NCBI RefSeq assembly: GCF_008973465.1 | Contig: NZ_WBXN01000004.1 | Span: 3,698,501-3,762,500, forward strand | From: Streptomyces sp. SS1-1 | Lineage (GTDB): Bacteria > Actinomycetota > Actinomycetes > Streptomycetales > Streptomycetaceae | Length of the DNA: 64,000 nucleotides | Reading direction: 5' to 3' | Shown here: piece after piece, positions 55,366 through 63,246 of the stretch | How positions within the stretch are numbered: the first letter of the stretch is position 1 | Layout: every line of letters begins with the position of its first letter | Position numbers and translations under genes: made by a program | Notes under the pieces: model-generated | What the model saw: the letters and a program-made list of their open reading frames with translations, nothing else | The model's database searches: none | What the model was told of the DNA's origin: nothing

Positions 55366-57047
55366 AGCTCCAGGTCGTCGTCCGTCAGCTTGGCGAAGAG
55401 GACCGGCGGGACGATGAAGGGGGTGCCGACCGGGACGGCGGTCAGGGACCTGGCCTCGTCCGGGGTCACCCAGGTCGCCGTGTCGTCCGGCAGGGAGAAC
55501 GCCTGACGCATGGCCTTCGACGTCGTCGGGATGAACGGCTCCGACACCACCGCGTACAGGTGGATCAGGTTCATCGCCGTGCGCAGCGTCAGCGCCGCCG
55601 CGTCCTTGTCGGTCTTGATCTCCAGCCAGGGGGCCTTCTCCTCCAGGTAGGAGTTGCCCGCCGACCACAGCGCCCGCAGGGCCGCCGCCGCCTTGCGGAA
55701 CTGCAGCGACTCCATGTGCGACTCGTACTCGGCGAGCAGCTCCGCGATCTGCTCGCCCAGCTTCGTCTCCGCCTCACCGGGCTCGCCGCCCGCCGGGACC
55801 TCCTCGCCGAAGCGCTTCTTCGAGAAGGACAGGACGCGGTTGACGAAGTTGCCCAGGGTGTCGGCGAGGTCCTTGTTCACCGTCGCGATGAAGTGCTCCC
55901 ACGTGAACGACGCGTCGTCCGACTCGGGGGCGTTGGCGATCAGGAAGTAGCGCCAGTAGTCGGCGGGCAGGATCTCCAGCGCCTGGTCGGTGAAGACACC
56001 GCGCTTCTGGGAGGTCGAGAACTTGCCGCCGTAGTACGTCAGCCAGTTGAACGCCTTGACGAAGTCGACCTTCTTCCACGGCTCCCGGATGCCCAGCTCG
56101 GTCGCCGGGAACATCACGGTGTGGAAGGGGACGTTGTCCTTCGCCATGAACTGCGTGTAGCGGACGTCGGTGTCGACGTCGTACCACCACGACTTCCAGT
56201 CCCGGTTCTCCGGGTCCTGGTCGGCCCACTCCTTCGTCGACCCGAGGTACTCGATCGGGGCGTCGAACCACACGTAGAAGACCTTGCCCTCGGCCGCCAG
56301 CTCCGGCCAGGTGTCGGCCGGGACGGGCACGCCCCAGTCCAGGTCACGGGTGATCGCCCGGTCGTGCAGGCCCTCCGTCAGCCACTTGTGGGCGATCGAG
56401 GAGGCCAGGTGCGGCCAGACGCCGTCGTGACGGGACACCCACTCCGCGACCTCGTGCTGCAGCTTGGACTGGAGGAGGAAGAGGTGCTTGGTCTCGCGGA
56501 CCTCCAGGTCCGTGGAGCCGGAGATCGCCGAGCGCGGCTCGATCAGGTCGGTCGGGTCCAGGACGCGCGTGCAGTTCTCGCACTGGTCGCCGCGGGCCTT
56601 GTCGTAGCCGCAGTGCGGGCAGGTGCCCTCGACGTAGCGGTCCGGGAGGAAACGGCCGTCGGCCGGGCTGTAGACCTGGCGGATCGCGCGCTCTTCGATG
56701 AAGCCGTTCTCGTGCAGCTTGCGGGCGAAGTGCTGGGTGATCTCGACGTTCTCCTGGCTGGAGCTGCGGCCGAAGTGGTCGAACGCGAGCGAGAAGCCGT
56801 CGTAGACCGCCTTCTGCGCGTCGTGCGCCTGGGCGCAGAACTCCGCCACCGGGAGGCCCTGCTCCTTCGCGGCGAGCTCGGCGGGGGTGCCGTGCTCGTC
56901 GGTGGCGCAGATGTACAGGACGTCGTGGTCACGCTGGCGGAGGTACCGGGAGTACACGTCCGCCGGGAGCATGGACCCCACCATGTTGCCCAGGTGCTTG
57001 ATCCCGTTGATGTACGGAAGGGCGCTGGTGATGAGGTGTCGAGCCAT
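55338..57047 (-). CDS. metG: Methionyl-tRNA synthetase
   Basis: A 569-residue class I synthetase. The HIGH equivalent is YINGIKHLGN near the N-terminus. The zinc knuckle has CPHC and CENC (four Cys, the type with zinc). YGGKFSTSQKRGVFTD is the KMSKS equivalent, with KFSTS. The anticodon-binding helical domain is at the C-terminus (FRKAAAALRALWSAGNSYLE). No C-terminal tRNA-binding EMAP domain is present. ATG 57047 (MARHLITSALPY) is the family start and has GGGAG 9 nt upstream; the open frame continues further without a start signal. The stop lies inside the convergent DUF397 copy 2. Confidence 0.95.
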   Translation of the reverse strand: MARHLITSALPYINGIKHLGNMVGSMLPADVYSRYLRQRDHDVLYICATDEHGTPAELAAKEQGLPVAEFCAQAHDAQKAVYDGFSLAFDHFGRSSSQENVEITQHFARKLHENGFIEERAIRQVYSPADGRFLPDRYVEGTCPHCGYDKARGDQCENCTRVLDPTDLIEPRSAISGSTDLEVRETKHLFLLQSKLQHEVAEWVSRHDGVWPHLASSIAHKWLTEGLHDRAITRDLDWGVPVPADTWPELAAEGKVFYVWFDAPIEYLGSTKEWADQDPENRDWKSWWYDVDTDVRYTQFMAKDNVPFHTVMFPATELGIREPWKKVDFVKAFNWLTYYGGKFSTSQKRGVFTDQALEILPADYWRYFLIANAPESDDASFTWEHFIATVNKDLADTLGNFVNRVLSFSKKRFGEEVPAGGEPGEAETKLGEQIAELLAEYESHMESLQFRKAAAALRALWSAGNSYLEEKAPWLEIKTDKDAAALTLRTAMNLIHLYAVVSEPFIPTTSKAMRQAFSLPDDTATWVTPDEARSLTAVPVGTPFIVPPVLFAKLTDDDLELYKERFGGE

Positions 57048-57143
57048 CGCGGGCTGCTCCCAGGTCGTTACGTGGGGTGACGGGTGCCGGGTTCCGCGGC
57101 CGCTGCCGTCACTTTCGAACCTTGAAATGGTAGCCGACATGGG

Positions 57144-57195
57144 CGAGCCGCCCGTCTCCCGTTCTGAGGGGTGGGAAGCGGGCGGCTCGGTTTCC
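57144..57195 (-). terminator. Terminator after the VWA protein gene
   Basis: CGAGCCGCCCG (57144-57154) pairs with CGGGCGGCTCG (57179-57189), with further pairing of TCCC and GGGA inside. It lies 34 nt beyond the stop of the minus-strand VWA gene. Confidence 0.7.
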
Positions 57196-57222
57196 TACGG
57201 GTTGTAGCTGGGTCCGGCGGTC

Positions 57223-58608
57223 CTACGGGCGCCAGGACGACAGGATGCCGTCGTAGAGCTGGTCGTCCGTGAGCTCCAGGGGGGACTCGCCCGCGAAGAA
57301 CGTGGCGGTGTTGCCCGTCTTCAGCTTGCGGAGGTAGTCGAACGCCTTCTGCTCGGGGTCTCCGAAGGCGACGATCGAGAAGAAGACGTTCGGGTGCTTC
57401 TTCGCCGCGTCCGTGAGGGCCTGGTTGGCCGGGGTCTTGGCGTCGGGGGCGCCGTCCGTCTGGAAGACGACCAGGGCCGGGGTGCCGGGGGCCGTCTTGG
57501 CGTGGTGGGCGACGACCTCCTCGACGGCCACGTGGTAGCTGGTACGGCCCATGCGGCCGAGGGCGGCGTGGAGCTCGTCGATCTTGTTCTCGTGCTCGGT
57601 GAGGGTGAGGTCGCCGGTGCCGTCGAGTTCGGTGGAGAAGAAGACGACGTGGACGGTCGGGTCCTTGTCGTCCAGGTGGGCGGCGAGGGCGAGGGTCTGC
57701 TCGGCGAGGGCCTGGGCGGAGCCGTCCTTGTAGTACGGGCGCATGGAGGCGGAGCGGTCGAGGACGAGGTAGGTCTTGGCGCGGGTGCCGGTGAGGTTGT
57801 GGGTGGCGAGTGCCTTGCCGGCGGCGGTGTGGGCGGTACGGAGGTTTGTGGGGACGGCTGTCTCGGCCTCGGCTTCGCCTTGGGCTCCGCCGGTGGGGGC
57901 GGCGGTCTCGGCCTCGGCTTCGCCTTCGGCCTTTTCGTTCCCACCCGCACCACCCGTGACGCTTTCGTCGTCGGCTGCCGGTGGCCCCTGTGGGGCTTCC
58001 TCGTCGTCGGCGGCTGCGGCCGGTTCCTCGGGCTGCGTCTCCGTGACGGGCTCCGGCTGCTCCTCGGCCTTCGCGGCCTCGGGCTCCGGGGCCGCCTCAG
58101 GCTCGGGCTCCGGGGTGGTCTCGGCGACCGGCTCCGGCTCCGGCTCGGGCTCCGGGGTCGTCTCGGCCACCGGCTCGGCCACCGGCTCGGGCACCGGCTC
58201 GGGCTCCGGCTCCGGGGTCGGCTCCTCGGCCTTCGGGGTCTCCGGCTCCGGCTCGGGGGTCGTCTCGGCCACCGGCTCGGGGGCCGGGGTCGCCTCGGCC
58301 ACCGGCTCCGGCTCCGGCTCGGGCTCCGGGGTCGGCTCGGCCGCCGGCTCCGGTTCCGGCTGAGCTGCCGCCGGAGGCGTCTGCTTGGGGACCGTGACGT
58401 TGTCGAAGGCCGCCGACACCAGGTCGTGCTCGTTGTCGTCCGGTTCCGCTGCCGCCGGCGTAGGCGTCGGCTCGGACGTGCGCTGTTCCGGGACCGTCGT
58501 CGTGGCGGTCGGCTGCGGTTCCTGCGAAGGAGTCGCACCCTCCGCCTCGGCGGTCCGCCCCTTGCGTGACCGGCCGAACGCGTTCCGCAGGAGAGTGAGA
58601 ATGCCCAT
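57223..58608 (-). CDS. VWA-domain protein with long Glu/Pro repeat region
   Basis: A 461-residue protein. MGILTLLRNAFGRSRKGRTA is a basic N-terminus, followed by about 180 residues of Pro-Glu repeats (PEPEPEPVAETTPEPEPE). Residues about 270-455 are a VWA domain with an intact MIDAS: YLVLDRSASMRP (DxSxS) near 281, the conserved Thr in MGRTSYHV, and VVFQTDGAPD. The TerY-like layout suggests a metal-dependent binding protein linked to tellurite-type stress systems, but no Ter gene adjoins. No signal peptide is seen. The ATG at 58608 has AAGGG 9 nt upstream; the open frame runs on to 59652 as a shadow of the LysR gene. Confidence 0.85.
   Translation of the reverse strand: MGILTLLRNAFGRSRKGRTAEAEGATPSQEPQPTATTTVPEQRTSEPTPTPAAAEPDDNEHDLVSAAFDNVTVPKQTPPAAAQPEPEPAAEPTPEPEPEPEPVAEATPAPEPVAETTPEPEPETPKAEEPTPEPEPEPVPEPVAEPVAETTPEPEPEPEPVAETTPEPEPEAAPEPEAAKAEEQPEPVTETQPEEPAAAADDEEAPQGPPAADDESVTGGAGGNEKAEGEAEAETAAPTGGAQGEAEAETAVPTNLRTAHTAAGKALATHNLTGTRAKTYLVLDRSASMRPYYKDGSAQALAEQTLALAAHLDDKDPTVHVVFFSTELDGTGDLTLTEHENKIDELHAALGRMGRTSYHVAVEEVVAHHAKTAPGTPALVVFQTDGAPDAKTPANQALTDAAKKHPNVFFSIVAFGDPEQKAFDYLRKLKTGNTATFFAGESPLELTDDQLYDGILSSWRP
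58060..58380. repeat. Low-complexity hexamer repeat encoding Pro-Glu tracts
   Basis: Tandem CTCCGG/CTCGGG-type hexamers on the plus strand, with longer units such as GTCTCGGCCACCGGCTC reused. They encode the (PE)n spacer of the VWA protein, so length change leaves the frame intact. Confidence 0.8.
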
Positions 58609-58724
58609 GTGCGCAACCCTTCGCGTGAGTTGATGCCCGTAGATCCCTGGCCAGGACGGACACGTAAGGTTAGCGGCCCCTGGTGGTGATCTTGGGGAGG
58701 GGTGAACACAAGCTCTTTCGCCCG

Positions 58725-59684
58725 TCAAGGCCGCATCGAGCCGCCTGCCGGGACGGGCGGCGGACGCCGGTCGCCGTCGTGTTCCAGCCAGTCCCGGTAC
58801 GCCGGTGCCTGCCGGGCCGCCTCCCAGTACGCCTCCTCCAGCGCGGGGTAGACGCCGTCGAGGTCGGTCTCCGCGCGGGCGGCCAGCAGCAGCCGTACGC
58901 CGAGGGGGTCGCCGCGCAGCCGGCGTACGGCCATGGTGGGGCTGTCGGCGTGGGTGGGCTGGCAGACGGTGACGACCTCGCCGGTGGCCACCAGGGCGTC
59001 CGCGGTGTAGTAGTCGCCGTGCAGGACCTGCGGGCTGACGCCGGCCGCCCGGAACATCCGCTGGACCGCGTCCCACTCGCCGTCGACGGTGGGGTCGACC
59101 ATCCAGCGGTCCCCGGCGAGGTCGCGCAGATCGACCTCGTGCCGGGCGGCGGCCGGGTGGTCGGCGGGCAGGGACACGAACTGCGGTTCGCGGTCCATCA
59201 GCACGCGCAGCCGCAGCTCCGGCGGGATGCGCAGGGGGCAGCCCTCCACCTCGTGCACGAAGGCGACGTCCAGCTGTCCGTCGGCGACCATGCGCAGCAG
59301 GGCGTTGGGGGAGACGTTCATGTGGAGGCTGGGGTCCTGGCCGTGACCGCGCAGCCGCCGCAGCCAGCCCGCCAGGGCCTTGCTCGCGGTCGAGCCGACC
59401 CGCAGGGTGGCGCCGCCCAGCGCGGCGGCCCGCGCCTCGGTGACGAGGGCGCGCATCTCGGACACCAGGGGGCGGGCGCGGCTGAGGACGAGACGGCCCA
59501 GCGGGGTGGGCCGGCAGCCGGTGCGGGCCCGCAGGAACAGCTCGCCGCCCAGCTCCTGCTCGATGCGGCGCAGTTGTGTGCTCAACGATGGCTGGGCGAC
59601 GCCCAGTTGCCGCGCGGCCCGGTGCAGACTGCCGGTGTCGGCTATCGCGCACAGCGCGCGGAGGTGTCTCACCTCGAGCTCCAT
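58725..59684 (-). CDS. snpR: LysR family regulator divergent from snapalysin
   Basis: A 319-residue LTTR. The N-terminal HTH covers residues 1-60 (LRALCAIADTGSLHRAARQL, AQPSLSTQLRRIEQELGGEL). The effector-binding domain follows (LRVGSTASKALAGWLRRLRG ... GQLDVAFVHEV). ATG 59684 (MELEVRHLRAL) is the usual start. A LysR gene divergent from the small neutral protease gene is the arrangement known for Streptomyces snpR/mprR-snpA, where it activates the protease, from memory. The inducing ligand is unknown. A T-N11-A palindrome lies in the gap. Confidence 0.85.
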   Translation of the reverse strand: MELEVRHLRALCAIADTGSLHRAARQLGVAQPSLSTQLRRIEQELGGELFLRARTGCRPTPLGRLVLSRARPLVSEMRALVTEARAAALGGATLRVGSTASKALAGWLRRLRGHGQDPSLHMNVSPNALLRMVADGQLDVAFVHEVEGCPLRIPPELRLRVLMDREPQFVSLPADHPAAARHEVDLRDLAGDRWMVDPTVDGEWDAVQRMFRAAGVSPQVLHGDYYTADALVATGEVVTVCQPTHADSPTMAVRRLRGDPLGVRLLLAARAETDLDGVYPALEEAYWEAARQAPAYRDWLEHDGDRRPPPVPAGGSMRP

Positions 59685-59761
59685 GCCTGGGGAGACTAAA
59701 GCGGAAGGACTGGTTTCACCAGCCACCCAAATCCCCTCCGAACACGGCGAATCGGGGCCCT

Positions 59762-59778
59762 GATAGGCCCGTGCTATC
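59762..59778. promoter_or_regulatory. LysR-type operator before the snapalysin gene
   Basis: GATAG-N7-CTATC is a perfect inverted repeat that contains a T-N11-A box (59764-59776). It lies about 80 nt before the snapalysin start, a usual place for LTTR activation. A second palindrome, CTGGT-TTC-ACCAG, lies at 59710-59722 near the LysR start. Confidence 0.65.
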
Positions 59779-59856
59779 GCCGATTGCCATCATCACAGCG
59801 GCTTTTCGGACGCGGACACTCGCCATGACGACTCACCCCCCACCTAGGAGTCATCC

Positions 59857-60522
59857 ATGCGCGTGTCCTTCGTCATGTCCGCCCGCACGACGGCGGCGGC
59901 CGCTCTCGGTGTCGCGGCCCTCGGCCTCGGCATGGTCGCCCCGGCGTCCGCGGCCCCCGCCCCCGTGCACGCCGGCTTCACCGCCGGTTCGGCCGACGCC
60001 GACGCCTCGGAGGCCTTCTTCCAGGCCGTGCTGAAGTCGGTCGCCGAGAAGCAGGCGGACCGTCCGACGGCCGCCGCGGCCGTCACCGTCGTCTACGACG
60101 CCTCGGGCGCGCCCACGTTCAGCGCGCAGATAGCCCGCAGCGCCCAGATCTGGAACAGCTCGGTCTCCAACGTCAAGCTCCAGTCCGGTTCGAACGCCGA
60201 CTTCACCTACCGGGAGGGCAACGACTCGCGCGGCTCGTACGCCTCGACGGACGGGCACGGCCGCGGGTACGTCTTCCTCGACTACCAGCAGAACCAGCAG
60301 TACGACTCCACCCGCGTCACCACCCACGAGACGGGTCACGTCCTCGGGCTGCCGGACCACTACGAGGGCCCGTGCAGCGAGCTGATGTCGGGCGGCGGCC
60401 CCGGCACGTCGTGCACCAACTCGCAGCCGGACTCCAACGAGCGGGCCCGGGTCGAGCAGCTGTGGGCCAACGGGTTCGCCGCCGCGCTCGACAAGGCCCT
60501 CGGCAAGGGAGCCCTCAGGTAG
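59857..60522 (+). CDS. snpA: Snapalysin family secreted zinc protease
   Basis: A 221-residue extracellular protease (peptidase family M7). The signal peptide spans residues 1-33 (VMSARTTAAAALGVAALGLG ... ASAAPAP), followed by a short pro-region. The mature part has the metzincin site HETGHVLGLPDHYEG near 157, with the zinc His residues and Asp, and the Met-turn ELMSGG. One Cys pair (GPCSEL, TSCTN) can form the family's disulfide. Snapalysin hydrolyses milk proteins and favours Tyr or Phe at P1'. The divergent LysR gene is its probable activator. A terminator follows. Confidence 0.93.
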   Translation: MRVSFVMSARTTAAAALGVAALGLGMVAPASAAPAPVHAGFTAGSADADASEAFFQAVLKSVAEKQADRPTAAAAVTVVYDASGAPTFSAQIARSAQIWNSSVSNVKLQSGSNADFTYREGNDSRGSYASTDGHGRGYVFLDYQQNQQYDSTRVTTHETGHVLGLPDHYEGPCSELMSGGGPGTSCTNSQPDSNERARVEQLWANGFAAALDKALGKGALR

Positions 60523-60555
60523 GCGGTTCCCGCCCCCGTTCCACCCCCCACATGA

Positions 60556-60586
60556 CGCGGCCGCCCTCCTGCACAGGGCGGCCGCG
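60556..60586. terminator. Bidirectional terminator after the snapalysin gene
   Basis: CGCGGCCGCCCT (60556-60567) and AGGGCGGCCGCG (60575-60586), perfect 12-bp stem, 7-nt loop, between convergent genes. Confidence 0.85.
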
Positions 60587-60595
60587 CCCATGTCG

Positions 60596-61573
60596 TCAGC
60601 CGGGCCGCCCGTGCAGGGTGAGGTCGGCGAGCAGGGCGCGGTGGTCGGTGCCGGGCAGGTCGAGGAAGCGGGCGGCGCGCACGGAGAAGTCCCGGGAGAG
60701 CAGTACGTGGTCGATCTGCGCGCCGAACGGGGGTGCCGTACGGACCGGCCAGCTCGGGGTGCGGTCGTGGCCGCCGAGCCGGGCCGCGTCCCCCAGACCG
60801 GTGTCGAGGATGCGGCGGAAGGCCGCGTGGTCCTGGGAGGCGTTGAAGTCCCCGGCGAGCACGAGCGGGGTGCGGCCGCGCCCGGCGGCGAGGTCGCGCA
60901 GCCGGCCGAGTTCGCGGTGCCAGGGCCCGGTCCGGCCGGGCAGCGGCGGCATGGGGTGCGCGAGCTGGAGCCGTACCGGCCGCCCCCGGACGTCGGCGAC
61001 GGCGCCCGGCATGGCCATGGTGCCGTCGACGCCCTCGGCGGGGGTGAGCGGGAACCGGCTGAGCAGCACCGAGCCGTGGGAGCCGGCGGCCACGTCCGCC
61101 ACCCGGTGCGGATAGGCGCGGCCGAGCTCCCGGCGCAGGACGGCGTCGCAGGTCTGCTCGCACTCCTGGACGAACACGAGGTCCGGTCGCTCACGGCGGA
61201 CGGCGGCGGCCAGCGCGCCGGCCGCGTGCCCGAACTCGACGTTCGAGGTCAGGACGCGCACGGAGGCCAGCGGCGGTCCGTCCGGCCGCCGGCTCTTGCC
61301 GTACGGCTCGATGAACCAGGCCAGCAGCCCGAGCAGCGCGACCGCCCAGACCAGGCCGGTCCACCAGCGGGCGAGCAGCGCGAGCAGCAGTCCGGCCACG
61401 GTGGGCACGAGCAGCCAGGGCAGGAAGGCCAGGAACTGCGGGACGGGGGTCAGGGCGTCGGTGTCGGCGGCCCGGCAGGCGACGACGACGGTGACGGCGA
61501 GCAGCAGCGGCGCGGCGAGCCACCACCCGGCCCCGTGGCGTCGGCGTCCGTTCTGGTTCCCCCGGTCGGTCAC
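60596..61573 (-). CDS. Membrane-anchored endonuclease/exonuclease/phosphatase (EEP) family protein
   Basis: A 325-residue protein. Two or three transmembrane helices (residues about 15-90: WWLAAPLLLAVTVVVACRAA, FLAFLPWLLVPTVAGLLLAL, TGLVWAVALLGLLAWF) precede an EEP domain facing outside. Catalytic segments are VRVLTSNVEFG (Asn), DLVFVQECE (Glu), LVLAGDFNASQDH (Asp and Asn) and GTDHRALLADL (Asp-His). EEP enzymes cleave phosphodiester or phosphomonoester bonds in nucleic acids, lipids or inositol phosphates. This topology fits an extracellular nuclease or phosphatase. GTG 61573 lies 7 nt after TAACGT, so it is probably leaderless. Confidence 0.88.
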   Translation of the reverse strand: MTDRGNQNGRRRHGAGWWLAAPLLLAVTVVVACRAADTDALTPVPQFLAFLPWLLVPTVAGLLLALLARWWTGLVWAVALLGLLAWFIEPYGKSRRPDGPPLASVRVLTSNVEFGHAAGALAAAVRRERPDLVFVQECEQTCDAVLRRELGRAYPHRVADVAAGSHGSVLLSRFPLTPAEGVDGTMAMPGAVADVRGRPVRLQLAHPMPPLPGRTGPWHRELGRLRDLAAGRGRTPLVLAGDFNASQDHAAFRRILDTGLGDAARLGGHDRTPSWPVRTAPPFGAQIDHVLLSRDFSVRAARFLDLPGTDHRALLADLTLHGRPG

Positions 61574-61580
61574 GGCGACG

Positions 61581-61586
61581 ACGTTA
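61581..61586 (-). promoter_or_regulatory. -10 box TAACGT of a leaderless promoter (minus strand)
   Basis: On the minus strand TAACGT, 7 nt, then GTG 61573. Confidence 0.45.
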
Positions 61587-61636
61587 CGAGGTGGGGTGCG
61601 CGGGTGCCAGGAGCACCGGGTGCCCCCCGGGCCCCG

Positions 61637-62551
61637 TCAGACCCGGGCGCGCGCCGGCGGGGCGGCGGGGTCCGTGGCGGGCCGGGCGGCCTCCCGGCGC
61701 CGGGCCAGGTGGCCGGCGAGGCGGGCCGCGAGGGCCACGGCGAGGCCGAGGACGACCAGCGACCAGGCCACCGAGCGCAGCGGCTGGGTCAGCGCGTCGT
61801 ACACGGCTCCGGCGGCCGGGCGGTGGGCGGCCTCGGACAGGTCGGCGAGGGTCAGCCGGCGGCCGAGGGACACGGCGAGGACCAGGAGCGCGCCGCCCAG
61901 GGCCGTGCCGAGCGCGGTCGCGGTGACCGCGCGGCGGCGGCAGGCGGCGACGGCGATCCCGGTCACCGCGAGCACGGCGGCGGCCACGGGCAGCCAGAGA
62001 CCGGCGACCTCCAGCACGTCGTACCCCTTCCTGAGCCGGGCCAGCTCGTCGGCGCCGAGCACGGGCACCTCGGTGTGCTCGACCGGGATGTGCCGGGCGA
62101 CGGTCACGTGGTCGTCCAGCAGCCGCTCCTTGACCTGCGCGGTGATCGGCGCGAGGTCGACGGTGACGGGGCCCGCGCGGCCGTCGCGCAGGGCGTCCAG
62201 GACGGCGTCGTGGACCGCGCGGTTGCCGGCGTCCCAGGCGGTGCGGAACGTCGCGGTGCGGGTGAAGGAGTCGGCCGCGTCCCGGACGAAGGGGCGGACC
62301 GTGCCGGGCGCGGGAGCCGCGGGCGCCCCGGCCAGCCGCCGGTCGACCTCGCGCATGATCCCGGTGCCCAGGGCGTCGGCGGCAGCCCGCCGTACGGCCG
62401 GGTCGGAGGAGAGCGGCGCCATGGCCGTGACGTAGCGGCCGGTGTCGGCGAGCCCGTACGCGGCCCAGGCCGCCGACGCGCCGAAGGGCAGGAGGAGGCA
62501 CGACAGCGCGATCAGCGCCGCCGACAGACCGTCACGCAATCGGGTGGACAC
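61637..62551 (-). CDS. Integral membrane protein of unknown function
   Basis: A 304-residue protein. An N-terminal hydrophobic segment (GLSAALIALSCLLLPFGASA) is followed by about 140 residues predicted to be outside. Three more membrane helices follow (LWLPVAAAVLAVTGIAVAAC, TALGTALGGALLVLAVSLGR, SVAWSLVVLGLAVALAARLA). The outer part is helical and charged. It looks like a membrane protein with one large extracytoplasmic loop, a plan seen in several actinobacterial families, but no name can be given. The GTG start at 62551 has GAGGG directly before it, so the true start is uncertain. Confidence 0.65.
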   Translation of the reverse strand: MSTRLRDGLSAALIALSCLLLPFGASAAWAAYGLADTGRYVTAMAPLSSDPAVRRAAADALGTGIMREVDRRLAGAPAAPAPGTVRPFVRDAADSFTRTATFRTAWDAGNRAVHDAVLDALRDGRAGPVTVDLAPITAQVKERLLDDHVTVARHIPVEHTEVPVLGADELARLRKGYDVLEVAGLWLPVAAAVLAVTGIAVAACRRRAVTATALGTALGGALLVLAVSLGRRLTLADLSEAAHRPAAGAVYDALTQPLRSVAWSLVVLGLAVALAARLAGHLARRREAARPATDPAAPPARARV

Positions 62552-62662
62552 CCCTCAAGCGAAGGACCGCGCGGCCCGGGGCGCCCGCCGGGTGCCTGCA
62601 TCCGGGCGCACGGTTCCCTCTCCGGTGGAGGCTCCGGTGGAACGTTCACCCGAACGGGTGAC

Positions 62663-63103
62663 TCAGGTGCGCCGGCCCTCGGCGTCCTCGTGCGTGTAGT
62701 AGCGGTAGAACAGCACGACGAAGCAGGCCGCGCCGAACACGACGCCCATCAGGGACGACCTGACCACGCTGTGGCCGGTCTGGGCGTACAGGAACCCGAG
62801 CGCGCTGCCGGTGAAGGCGGCCCACAGGATCGCGTGCATCTCGCGCCGCATCTGGCCGGAGACGGCCCGGACGGCGACGAACAGCAGCATGAACACCGCC
62901 GCGGAGACGAAGCCCAGGAGCAGGTTCCAGCCGGTGATCTCGCCGCCGGAGCGGCGGTCGGCCGCCACCCAGTAGCCGTAGATCAGACCGAGGACGACCG
63001 GGAGGGCCACGTGCGCGACTTGGTGCGCGCGCGGGCTGAGGATGTCGGTCGCCGGCCGCCGGTTCGCCGTGCGCCGCCGGGACGCGGGTGCCGCATGAGC
63101 CAT
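62663..63103 (-). CDS. Small polytopic membrane protein of unknown function
   Basis: A 146-residue protein with about four transmembrane helices: VAHVALPVVLGLIYGYWVAA, LLLGFVSAAVFMLLFVAVRA, MHAILWAAFTGSALGFLYAQ and SLMGVVFGAACFVVLFYRYY. The N-terminus is basic (RRRTANRRPATD) and the C-terminus acidic and hydrophilic (THEDAEGRRT). ATG 63103 follows AAGGAG about 9 nt upstream; the open frame begins earlier without a start signal. Its neighbour at 63247 is divergent. Confidence 0.75.
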   Translation of the reverse strand: MAHAAPASRRRTANRRPATDILSPRAHQVAHVALPVVLGLIYGYWVAADRRSGGEITGWNLLLGFVSAAVFMLLFVAVRAVSGQMRREMHAILWAAFTGSALGFLYAQTGHSVVRSSLMGVVFGAACFVVLFYRYYTHEDAEGRRT

Positions 63104-63246
63104 GAGAGCACTCCTTCCTCTCCGCCCCCGCCCTCCAGAGCACACCTGGGGCGGCGGCCTGGCAAGTCGGCGTCGGACGCCGGCTCGGTGTCGCCGGCCC
63201 GGGTACCCGGATGCGGCCCACCGGACGCCGTGTTTCGCTGAGGCGC

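Noticed and set aside
57223..59652. An 809-residue version of the VWA protein
   Set aside because: The first 348 codons lie antisense in the LysR gene and look like shadow sequence. ATG 58608 has a ribosome binding site and starts a plausible protein.
60590..63241. An 883-codon open frame on the plus strand
   Set aside because: Antisense to three minus-strand genes (EEP family and two membrane proteins) that have clear motifs, signals and starts. Translation is Gly/Glu/Arg-rich shadow sequence.
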